From Nitrospirae bacterium RBG_16_43_11 (GTDB taxonomy: Bacteria > Nitrospirota > 9FT-COMBO-42-15 > HDB-SIOI813), in the NCBI GenBank assembly GCA_001805165.1, contig MHEI01000092.1:1-5932 (forward strand): 5,932 nt of DNA, given 5' to 3'. The notes beneath the pieces are model-generated. The model was not told where the DNA came from. It was given only the letters and a program-made list of their open reading frames with translations, and did no database searches. A program made the translations under genes and the position numbers. Shown here in pieces: positions 1 to 5,926 of this stretch; positions within the stretch are counted from its first letter, which is position 1, and each line of letters begins with the position of its first letter.

Positions 1-1428
1 TTTTGTTACCTGATCTACAACGTCATCGGGCAGGTAATGTCGAAAGGCCTCCCGTATATTCTTACGTTCCCTGACAGAATCGGCATACTTCCATATAATC
101 GAACCAAAAATTGCGAAAGGAACCTGAAAAAACAGAGGAACTACAATTGGATACCAAAGACCGTCTGTCTTAAACTGATATTCCGCAGCAACGAGGTATA
201 GGATGCTTAGCCCGACAGCTATCAGAGATCCGAATGTTTTTCTGATGGTCAAACAGATAACACCCATGCTAAATCCCCAGGTAAGAAGGAAAGCAATATA
301 TGAACGTGAACCAAGAGGTTTAACAGGCTTATTTTCCAAAAGATTTGCAAAAGCTGTTGCGGCAATTTCGACTCCGCTGATATCCAGGCCATCGGGTTGT
401 GAGAAAACACTGTAGAACCTTTCTATCTGGTCCTGCTGAAAAAGGGGTGAATGACCGACAAATACTGCCTTTCCTTTAACATTGCTCTCATTTTGGTTCA
501 CTATTTCATAATAGGGAATCGTGGGAATCGTGTGAGGAGGCCCGTAGAAATTCAGGTATTGACTGTTACTAACCTGGTACATCCTGATAAGAGACTGAAG
601 CAACTGGTATTTTTTCGTATCAAGAGATGAAGATGAGGACTGCAACACCCTGAGCATCTTTTTTGCAATCAGTGGTTTATTTTCAAACATTACTCTGATG
701 CCCTGTATGACCCGTTCAACGCTTCGGGTATTGATTATTTCATCCTTATGGCGTGGCAATACGTCTGCCTGATCAGGGTCTACCATCTCTAACAGATGGA
801 TAAACTCATCGTATACCTGCATCGTAAAAATTTGTAAGACAACAATAGGCAAGGTCGGCGAGTCCCCGGCGGCCGTCTTGAATGTCCAGTACTGGTTCAC
901 TTTCACCGGTACCCTTGGCAGTGGGAAGGGAGCTAAGGCAATAGCAGATTGAGAAAGGGGAGGAATCGGTGGCACAAGACTAACAATGTCCAGGTCTGCT
1001 GAAGTTATTTTTCCTTTTACTGAAAGGGGTATCTTCTCTCTTTTCAGGCATTTGCAGAATATTACGTTGCGAGCTCTTTCTACAGCATCGGCAAAAGCAT
1101 TGTCCTCTCTGGGCGAGCTTGGTTCGAGGAAACTGAGATCAAAAGCAATAACGGTTGCACCTCTTTCCGTTAGAATATCCGTAAGCTTTCCGTGAAGAGA
1201 GCGAGGCCACTTTCTGAGGTCATCCGGAAGGTTAAGACTGTCAGCAGAGACTTTATCGACGTTAACAATTATTACATCAGATGGTGCCTGTCTTGTTCCC
1301 CGCAGATTGAACAACACGTCCATTCCCACATTTTCCTCAAGGTCAAGACCGAAAGGTATCAGTCCCATTATCAGACCCGCTATTCCTGTGAGAAGACCTA
1401 ATATTATTCCCTTTGATAGACGAGACAT
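1..1428 (-). CDS. CHASE2-domain membrane sensor, probable adenylate/guanylate cyclase (3' end outside window)
   Basis: The frame is open from ATG at 1428 to base 1: 476 residues seen, C-terminus missing. Residues 7-26 form one hydrophobic segment. A CHASE2-like extracytoplasmic domain follows: DVIIVNVDKVSADSL (51-65), WPRSLHGKL (74-82), GATVIAFDLSFLEP (90-103), KAVFVGHSP (320-328) and SGVEIAATAFANLLENKPV (351-369). Three hydrophobic segments lie near 377-395, 399-417 and 424-445. The end, IREAFRHYLPDDVVDQV (458-474), is the linker usually found just before a class III nucleotide cyclase domain. Known for the family: CHASE2 senses outside the membrane and controls a cytoplasmic output domain. 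The catalytic domain is not in view, so cyclase is an inference; a histidine or Ser/Thr kinase output is less likely. AAGGA at 1439-1435, six bases before ATG, supports the start. Residues 203-290 form an extra, mostly helical-looking segment within CHASE2. Confidence 0.88.
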   Translation of the reverse strand, partial: MSRLSKGIILGLLTGIAGLIMGLIPFGLDLEENVGMDVLFNLRGTRQAPSDVIIVNVDKVSADSLNLPDDLRKWPRSLHGKLTDILTERGATVIAFDLSFLEPSSPREDNAFADAVERARNVIFCKCLKREKIPLSVKGKITSADLDIVSLVPPIPPLSQSAIALAPFPLPRVPVKVNQYWTFKTAAGDSPTLPIVVLQIFTMQVYDEFIHLLEMVDPDQADVLPRHKDEIINTRSVERVIQGIRVMFENKPLIAKKMLRVLQSSSSSLDTKKYQLLQSLIRMYQVSNSQYLNFYGPPHTIPTIPYYEIVNQNESNVKGKAVFVGHSPLFQQDQIERFYSVFSQPDGLDISGVEIAATAFANLLENKPVKPLGSRSYIAFLLTWGFSMGVICLTIRKTFGSLIAVGLSILYLVAAEYQFKTDGLWYPIVVPLFFQVPFAIFGSIIWKYADSVRERKNIREAFRHYLPDDVVDQVTK

Positions 1429-1434
1429 GCCTTT

Positions 1435-1439
1435 TCCTT
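1435..1439 (-). promoter_or_regulatory. Ribosome binding site of the CHASE2 gene
   Basis: Read on the minus strand, AAGGA lies six bases before the ATG at 1428. This supports that start, and the hydrophobic N-terminal segment follows within ten residues. I found no convincing promoter hexamer pair between this site and the stop of the upstream small gene. Confidence 0.6.
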
Positions 1440-1614
1440 ATTTTCTGCTAAAGATAAAGATAATGAGTGCTTGTGGAACAGACAAAAATCTAAAGGCCGG
1501 ATAATAAGGAAAGTTAATCCAGAATAGTAAGAATGAACAACAAGGTACAAAAGAACCTACCCCATGACCCCCTCTGTAACATTACAAACATCTTCCCCAC
1601 CCTTCATTTACCCG

Positions 1615-1629
1615 CTCCTTTTGAAGGAG
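1615..1629. repeat. Short inverted repeat in the gap before the CHASE2 gene
   Basis: Arms CTCCTT (1615-1620) and AAGGAG (1624-1629) flank a 3-base loop. CCCG (1611-1614) and CGGG (1646-1649) could add an outer stem with a large asymmetric bulge. No T-tract follows on either strand, so it is not a standard intrinsic terminator. It resembles in composition the C/T-rich repeats at 1951-2017 and 5520-5554 and may be a decayed copy of such an element. The rest of the 1429-1699 gap holds no gene I can support. Its 1559-1604 part is G-rich on the minus strand. Confidence 0.5.
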
Positions 1630-1699
1630 GAGACGTTTAATAAGGCGGGCTGAATTTACACGATAACAATAACATAAAAGAGGGGATAATTCAAATTTT

Positions 1700-1879
1700 T
1701 CAGGGAGACACGTTTTCGTCCGTTTCCTTTTTCATCTCTTTATAAATCATAATTTTCAGGAGGTCATCAGGATTAGTGAACGCCTTTTTCCATTCACCAC
1801 CAACCTCCTCTGCTACACCGACAAGATTACGAGCGTCGTTCTTCTCACATGTGTAAATTTGGACAATAAAGGTTTTCAT
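1700..1879 (-). CDS. Small conserved-looking protein, 59 residues
   Basis: ATG at 1879 to TGA at 1702-1700 gives 59 residues starting MKTFIVQIYTCEKNDARNLV. The layout looks like a small folded domain: a beta-type strand (TFIVQIYTCE), a turn, LVGVAEEVGG, W30, KKAFTNPDDLLKIM (31-44), and a charged tail. The pattern 'IVxIYxxxxxxxxxLVGxxEExxxxxxxxFxxxxxLxxIL' resembles small stand-alone proteins I recall from anammox and deltaproteobacterial genomes, but I cannot give a family name or a function. There is no signal peptide, membrane segment or catalytic motif. The frame reads as a sensible protein, with a typical mix of hydrophobic and charged positions. The ribosome site is poor: GGAG is 17 bases upstream, with a five-codon frame between. 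It lies 271 bp before the CHASE2 start, on the same strand. A role as an accessory of that signalling gene is a guess. Confidence 0.65.
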   Translation of the reverse strand: MKTFIVQIYTCEKNDARNLVGVAEEVGGEWKKAFTNPDDLLKIMIYKEMKKETDENVSP

Positions 1880-1900
1880 AATAAAATAGTCATCTTCTCC
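1876..1900 (-). promoter_or_regulatory. Candidate leader mini-ORF and ribosome site for the 59-residue gene
   Basis: Read on the minus strand, GGAGAAG (1900-1894) is followed directly by ATG at 1893. This opens a five-codon frame (M-T-I-L-L) whose TGA (1878-1876) overlaps the gene's ATG (1879-1877) as ATGA. Such an overlap could allow re-initiation, because GGAG is 17 bases from the gene's own ATG. The GGAG to first-ATG spacing of three bases is short, so this is a weak call. In frame with the gene there is no ATG, GTG or TTG upstream before a TAG. Confidence 0.3.
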
Positions 1901-1950
1901 AAACTATCAACCTTTTTTCCCTTCTCTTGTACTTTTCTTCATCTCCATGC

Positions 1951-2017
1951 CTTGTATAACCTCCCCTCTATTTCCCCTCCTTAGTAAGGAGGGGAAATAG
2001 AGGGGAGGTTATACAAG
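1951..2017. repeat. Perfect 67-bp palindrome (33-bp arms, one central base)
   Basis: The left arm 1951-1983 is the exact reverse complement of the right arm 1985-2017; the only unpaired base is G1984. The ends are CTTGTATAAC and GTTATACAAG, and the inner part is C/T-rich on one side and A/G-rich on the other. Perfect arms of this length suggest a recently acquired or mobilised element (REP- or MITE-like), or an inverted duplication. It lies 51 bp beyond the stop of the 111-residue gene and 72 bp before the 59-residue gene, so RNA read through it would form a very strong hairpin able to hinder transcription or protect RNA ends. No T-tract follows on either strand, so it is not a standard intrinsic terminator. 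Confidence 0.92.
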
Positions 2018-2067
2018 TAGAATGGGAGAAAATTAGTTAATCATTTCTTACATTTCGTATCGAAAGC

Positions 2068-2403
2068 TCAGCGTTTAGTTTTAGGGTTCGCTGGTACATT
2101 TGGTACATTCAGGTTCGATGATACAGGGGCGTTGAGTGCCAAACCTGCCAGCACTTCAAAGACTGCTCCTGAACGGACATGCCAGAGTTTGATATGATAT
2201 TTTCCGTCAGAAAGGTCTTCAAAAGCAAGATATTCGCCGCTGAGATTTGGTATTACAGGGTTCCCCAAAAATGAGAATTGTTCTTCAAATTTTGCAATAG
2301 GATCATAATTTTTGATGCCATAATTTTTAGTAAGTTCATCCGTTATGCCTTTCATGTTAGTAGAGTCTGTACTATCCTTGTCTGGAGTTGTCTCTTTTTC
2401 CAT
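2068..2403 (-). CDS. Hypothetical protein, 111 residues
   Basis: I do not recognise the family. The start is well supported: GGGAGG (2418-2413) sits nine bases before ATG 2403. Residues 1-30 are polar and charged (MEKETTPDKDSTDSTN...) and probably disordered. The centre, about 31-94, looks like a small folded domain: NYGIKNYDPIAKFEEQFSFL, then SGEYLAFEDLSDGKYHIKLW and a hydrophobic stretch, SGAVFEVLAGLALNAPV. The tail (95-111) is rich in Asn, Pro and Val and ends KTKR. There are no Cys residues, no signal peptide and no clear membrane segment, so it is probably cytoplasmic. A 9-bp tandem duplication in the gene encodes NVPNVP near the C-terminus. It lies 175 bp after the stop of the large regulator, on the same strand, and may have its own promoter. 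The codon pattern and strong ribosome site make it a credible gene. Confidence 0.72.
   Translation of the reverse strand: MEKETTPDKDSTDSTNMKGITDELTKNYGIKNYDPIAKFEEQFSFLGNPVIPNLSGEYLAFEDLSDGKYHIKLWHVRSGAVFEVLAGLALNAPVSSNLNVPNVPANPKTKR
2092..2109. repeat. 9-bp perfect tandem repeat inside the 111-residue gene
   Basis: TGGTACATT occurs twice in direct succession (2092-2100 and 2101-2109). On the coding strand this is AATGTACCA twice, in frame, giving Asn-Val-Pro twice in the protein tail. It looks like a simple slippage duplication. Confidence 0.85.
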
Positions 2404-2412
2404 TTGTCAACG

Positions 2413-2418
2413 CCTCCC
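2413..2418 (-). promoter_or_regulatory. Ribosome binding site of the 111-residue gene
   Basis: Read on the minus strand, GGGAGG lies nine bases before the ATG at 2403. It is the strongest Shine-Dalgarno match in the window and fixes the start of this otherwise unrecognised gene. Confidence 0.7.
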
Positions 2419-2531
2419 AACATTCATCTTCATAATGATTTTGGATTCATATACGTATTGTTTGGCATAAGCATACCATACGAAAGATTACAGATTGGTT
2501 ACATATTCTTCTGAGGAGGGAAAAATCTAAC

Positions 2532-2559
2532 ATTATCATGACATTAAGATTGTTGCCAA
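2532..2559 (-). promoter_or_regulatory. Candidate sigma-70-like promoter for the 111-residue gene
   Basis: On the minus strand, TTGGCA (2559-2554) and GATAAT (2537-2532) are separated by 16 bases. They match the -35 and -10 consensus at 4 of 6 and 5 of 6 positions. Transcription would start near 2525, leaving a leader of about 120 bases before ATG 2403. It lies wholly between the regulator stop and the next gene. Consensus matches of this strength also arise by chance in AT-rich gaps. Confidence 0.4.
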
Positions 2560-2570
2560 TTCCTGTATCC

Positions 2571-2585
2571 CCGGTTTATTACCGG
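2571..2585. repeat. Small inverted repeat over the stop codon of the large regulator
   Basis: CCGGT (2571-2575) and ACCGG (2581-2585) flank a 5-base loop, and the TAA stop (2581-2579) lies within. There is no T-tract on the minus strand after it, so a terminator role is unsupported. I see no other termination signal for the large gene. Confidence 0.35.
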
Positions 2586-5500
2586 CTCATCGATACCAGG
2601 GACTCATAAATGGCTTTTGTCTCAGGAGAAGGATCAATGCCGAGAGCCGCAGTGAGGTTTTTGCGACACCGCTGATATATAGTGAAAGCTTCAGATCTGA
2701 GGTCAAGATGACGGTAACAGATCATAAGGCGTTGATAGAATTCTTCTGTGAGGTCATCAACTTCCAAACCTTTTTGGTAACAGCTTATTGCCTGTTCCCA
2801 TTGTCTCAAGTTTTCCTGGTAAGCACCTAATTTCTTTACGCCCTGCATAAACCTGTTACGGAGATGTTCACGAAGGGATATTGCCCATGGCTGATCTTCG
2901 TCAAGGAAATGTCCATGATACATAGTAATAGCCTTTTTCATCAGTTCAGAAGCATTGCCTTTTTGATCCTTATGGTACAGATTTTCAGCCTGTGTCAGAA
3001 GACGCTCAAATGCCCAGGTATCTACCCAGCAGTATTGAACATCAAGGGTTACTTTTCCTTCCTGCAGATGGACGGCCTTTTCATGACCAAGCAGTTGTCT
3101 CAAACGGTGTAATGTTGTAGAGAAAGTTGTATGTGCTGCATCACCATCAGCTTCAGGCCAGAGGACATCATTTAGCTGATACACACTGACACTTCTTCCA
3201 CCGAGGGCAATCAACGCCTTGAGCAAAGAGAGGGGTTTTTGTTGAATTTTTCCGGAGAACCGGACAGGCTTTCCATCCTTTACTATTCCGAATCGTCCAA
3301 GGGTAAAGATCTTCAATGGCCAGGGCCAGTTCTCAATTTCAAGGGGGGCATTTTCGGGAAGGAGAGAATTTCTTCTGATCAGATCCTGCACATATGAGAT
3401 CTCAATCCCTTTATCCAGTGCTTTAGTCGCAATGCTTTCCATAACTCCAGGCAGCCACATATATAAATTTACAAAACCGTTTTCCCGCCCGATCCGCAAT
3501 CCTTCTTGCAGCAGTGTTACAGCAGATGCCTCATCACTTTTCTGCAGGGAAACATATGCCTTTATCAGGAGACAGGCGAAATGAATGAACTCGTTTTTGC
3601 TCTGTTTCCCGATTAAAGACGCTTGGTTAAGATGTTCAGTCAGATTCATATCATCTCTTAAGACATGGCAAACAAAAGCCTTTTGCAGATGGGCCAGAGA
3701 CAATGTCCATGGATTTCCTACGTCCCCGCATAGTTTTAAGCACCGTTCTGAATGGAGAGAGGCTTGAGCCGTATTTTTGCAATAAAGGGATTCCCATGCT
3801 GCAACATAGTGGTAAAAACTTGCCCCCCAGTTTTTTTCAGTGTTCAAAGAAGATGCCATTTTCCGCAGGTATTTTTTGGCAGACACAAGATCACCGGTTT
3901 TTAGAAAACTGAGCGTGCCATGACCCATCAATATGTAGTCCATGACATGTATCCCACTGGCGTTAGCCAATTCAAGACCATATGAAACGACTTTCAGACA
4001 GCGGTCGTACATCGAAGTCATATTGGCATATGCCGCCTCTATCCAGCTTGCTGTAAGGCGCTGTAAAGGAGGGAGATCAAGGCGATGGAGCAAATCTCTT
4101 ATCGAGTCGAGAATAAGTTCCAGTTTTTGAAGTTCAGCCCCGCTGTACCAATAACAGGCGAGGTTAATAAGGTATTGGATTTTTAATTTCATGTCCCTGC
4201 AGGCTTGAGCAGAGTGAAAAACACGGTCTGCCCATAACTCCATTGAAGAATCAGGCGACCGCCTGAATGAGAGACCTCTGAGCATGCTGCACATTACCTG
4301 TGCTTCTATTTCTCTGGATGGGAATTCTTTGTACTCACTCCATAATTCTCTGAAGATGGAAAACCAATGGTCAAGTAATTTCAAACCTTCATAACCATAT
4401 ACAATGGATTCAACCACTCCTGACCATGCCAGAAAAATACCGGGTGCATCCTTCAGGGTCTTAGATAATGTGAAAGCTTTCTCAAAGTCCTCGCGGCTTT
4501 CAACAGGGTTAAAAGGCATCCGGCAGGTGCCCATCCAGTAAAGTAACCATGGGTTCTGTTCAACAATAGTCTTTGGCAGGATACTTATCCATGTTTCCAG
4601 CGTCTGCCGTCTGCCCTGAGCAATCATCGAGGGGGCCTGTTTCAGGATCAATTGTACTGCCTCAGGCCAATTCTCTGCATCATGGAACAGTCCAAGCGCG
4701 TCTTCGCTCTGACCATGAGCTTTTAAGATCAACGCTGCAGTATGTTGTATATGGGAAATCTGTTCAGGGCTAAATGTTTTTTCGGAACGCGTTAAGAGAA
4801 ATTTACGGAAAAGAGGATGGTATTGATATATCTCTGAATGCTGATCATACTTCTGGATAAAATAGTTTTTCTGGTAGAGGCTGGAGAGAATGAGATGAGA
4901 TTTGGGATTCCCGGTGAGCTCTTCAGCCATGTGATGTGTTAATTGAGAGAAGAAGGCTGTTTTCAGTAAAAAGTCCCGTGTTTCCCGATCCGCTTTGTTA
5001 AAGATCTCACTTGCAAAATAGTCAAATATTTCTTCCGGTAAAACTTCGTCTGATACATGGTAATCAATATTTCTGATTTTTCTCATCTCCATGATAAGTA
5101 CCAGTCCGGCAGCCCATCCGTCTGTCCGTTTCTGTAATTGCAGGAGTGTATCGTTATCAAATCCGCCATGTTTTCTCATACAAACAATCTCTCTTGTTTC
5201 ATCGAGCGTTAAACGGATTTGATCCCATCCAATAAAACTTATCTGACTATTCGCCTGTAACCGAACAAGCTGGGGAGGAGGGATTTCACGACTGATGACT
5301 ATGACATTTATCTTTTCAGGCAGCATACTGAGTCCTTCCTGTATAACCTCATGAAGCTTTGATTCTGCCGATACCTCCTGGTAGTTATCGAAGACGATTA
5401 AGAACTCTGTTTTATTGGTATCTTTTTTAATTCCTGTTCTATTCTCTTTCCTGAAGCTCTCCCTATCTATCACCTTTCTAAAGCTTTCTTTATCCATCCC

Positions 5501-5926
5501 TTTTGTAAAGCCCTTTCTGTTCCCCACTTTTGAAAAGGGGAGTGAGGGGGGATTATAAAGCCTGTTGTAAAGGTTTTCAAAATACCTCTTTGCAAAGGTA
5601 GGGATGCTCTGCAGATGTTCCTGACTGAAAGACGGGAGGGGTTTTCCTTTCAGAGACGCTGCTATTTTTGCAGCAAGACCCATGTAATAAAAAAAGGTTG
5701 CAATATCGGTATCTCCTTCATCTATCCTGTACCAAATGCAGGGAATTTTTTGGTTTTCTATATAACTTGCAATAAGTGTTGTCTTTCCACTCCCCGGTGG
5801 CCCCGATACCCAGACAACAGGTCTGTTTCTGCTCCTGTCAATAAGCTGGAAGAGCCTCTTCCTTAGAAAAATACCTGTAAGAATGGGTTTGGTTATTTTG
5901 GTTAATGCTGGTTGTTTTAACGTCAT
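2579..5926 (-). CDS. STAND ATPase transcriptional regulator with C-terminal SARP-like winged helix and BTAD
   Basis: This 1115-residue one-component regulator combines an ATP-dependent switch, a repeat sensor region and a DNA-binding output. Domains in order: P-loop NTPase with Walker A GPPGSGKTT (42-50) and Walker B FLIVFDNYQEV (175-185); MalT/LAL-like marks VISREIPPPQL (210-220) and DGWAAGLVLI (269-278); a winged helix ending YQYHPLFRKFLL (367-378); a helical TPR-like region (about 395-845); an OmpR-type winged helix (871-968: LKIFTLGRFG, LLKALIALGGRSVSVYQLND, HRLRQLLG); and a BTAD helical domain (about 970-1113: FLDEDQPW, EEFYQRLMICYRHL, LGIDPSPET). No LuxR-type HTH is present, unlike MalT. 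The SARP module is C-terminal, whereas Streptomyces AfsR has it N-terminal. Family knowledge: STAND proteins oligomerise on inducer and ATP binding. The target genes and ligand are unknown; the downstream genes are possible targets. Residues about 125-171 look like an in-frame insertion. Only six bases lie upstream of ATG 5926, so the start cannot be checked by its ribosome site, but the N-terminus is of normal form. Confidence 0.92.
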   Translation of the reverse strand: MTLKQPALTKITKPILTGIFLRKRLFQLIDRSRNRPVVWVSGPPGSGKTTLIASYIENQKIPCIWYRIDEGDTDIATFFYYMGLAAKIAASLKGKPLPSFSQEHLQSIPTFAKRYFENLYNRLYNPPSLPFSKVGNRKGFTKGMDKESFRKVIDRESFRKENRTGIKKDTNKTEFLIVFDNYQEVSAESKLHEVIQEGLSMLPEKINVIVISREIPPPQLVRLQANSQISFIGWDQIRLTLDETREIVCMRKHGGFDNDTLLQLQKRTDGWAAGLVLIMEMRKIRNIDYHVSDEVLPEEIFDYFASEIFNKADRETRDFLLKTAFFSQLTHHMAEELTGNPKSHLILSSLYQKNYFIQKYDQHSEIYQYHPLFRKFLLTRSEKTFSPEQISHIQHTAALILKAHGQSEDALGLFHDAENWPEAVQLILKQAPSMIAQGRRQTLETWISILPKTIVEQNPWLLYWMGTCRMPFNPVESREDFEKAFTLSKTLKDAPGIFLAWSGVVESIVYGYEGLKLLDHWFSIFRELWSEYKEFPSREIEAQVMCSMLRGLSFRRSPDSSMELWADRVFHSAQACRDMKLKIQYLINLACYWYSGAELQKLELILDSIRDLLHRLDLPPLQRLTASWIEAAYANMTSMYDRCLKVVSYGLELANASGIHVMDYILMGHGTLSFLKTGDLVSAKKYLRKMASSLNTEKNWGASFYHYVAAWESLYCKNTAQASLHSERCLKLCGDVGNPWTLSLAHLQKAFVCHVLRDDMNLTEHLNQASLIGKQSKNEFIHFACLLIKAYVSLQKSDEASAVTLLQEGLRIGRENGFVNLYMWLPGVMESIATKALDKGIEISYVQDLIRRNSLLPENAPLEIENWPWPLKIFTLGRFGIVKDGKPVRFSGKIQQKPLSLLKALIALGGRSVSVYQLNDVLWPEADGDAAHTTFSTTLHRLRQLLGHEKAVHLQEGKVTLDVQYCWVDTWAFERLLTQAENLYHKDQKGNASELMKKAITMYHGHFLDEDQPWAISLREHLRNRFMQGVKKLGAYQENLRQWEQAISCYQKGLEVDDLTEEFYQRLMICYRHLDLRSEAFTIYQRCRKNLTAALGIDPSPETKAIYESLVSMSR
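5414..5521 (-). repeat. Degenerate 27-nt tandem repeat encoding 9-residue units
   Basis: Residues 136-171 align as four 9-residue units: NRKGFTKGM, DKESFRKVI, DRESFRKEN and RTGIKKDTN. The two central units (5494-5441) share 18 of 27 bases by my hand count and the motif D-(K/R)-ESFRK. Units 1 and 2 share 17 of 27. The fourth unit is only loosely similar. The repeat directly follows the element at 5520-5554 and completes the inserted segment before Walker B. Confidence 0.5.
5520..5554 (-). repeat. Dispersed-repeat-like element inside the regulator gene
   Basis: On the coding strand this stretch begins AATCCCCCCTCACTCCCC, continues TTTTCAAAAG and ends TGGGGAA. It is read as NPPSLPFSKVGN (residues 125-136). 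CCCC/TTTT and AAAA/GGGG blocks form an imperfect hairpin. This form, in which C-runs, TTTTCAAA and G-runs translate to 'NPPxxPFxKGG', is typical of short dispersed elements I have seen in anammox, Nitrospirota and related genomes. The copy here has kept the frame open. Confidence 0.6.

Noticed and set aside
1..60. Frameshift or histidine kinase output at the end of the CHASE2 gene
   Set aside because: The 476 codons from 1428 to base 1 keep one frame. The final linker (REAFRHYLPDDVVDQV) is of the cyclase type rather than a kinase dimerisation helix. The output domain itself is out of view.
203..1504. Plus-strand open frames of 65-70 residues across 203-1504
   Set aside because: Those within 1-1428 lie opposite the CHASE2 gene, whose minus-strand frame is continuous and has clear family motifs. 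The proteins read from the plus strand show no domain-like pattern. The frame that runs past 1428 has no better support.
1510..1560. Sigma-70 promoter for the CHASE2 gene (TTGTAC with 18-base spacing to TATTCT on the minus strand)
   Set aside because: Both hexamers match the consensus poorly, and similar pairs are common by chance in this AT-rich gap.
1951..2017. Palindrome as a rho-independent terminator
   Set aside because: The stem is strong, but no run of T follows on the minus strand (GCATGGAGATG...) or on the plus strand (TAGAATGGGAG...). It is reported as a repeat instead.
1951..2017. CRISPR repeat or array
   Set aside because: There is one inverted element only, with no regularly spaced direct copies or cas genes in the window.
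2540..2562. Sigma-54 promoter (TTGGCA core) upstream of the 111-residue gene
   Set aside because: The GC doublet required about ten bases after GG is absent. The sigma-70-like reading fits better.
5414..5554. Regulator as a pseudogene broken by the repeat
   Set aside because: The frame stays open across the whole insert, and Walker A, Walker B and all downstream domains are intact in one frame.
2278..5866. Plus-strand open frames opposite the 111-residue gene and the large regulator
   Set aside because: They are antisense shadows of well-supported genes, with no recognisable motifs or convincing ribosome sites.
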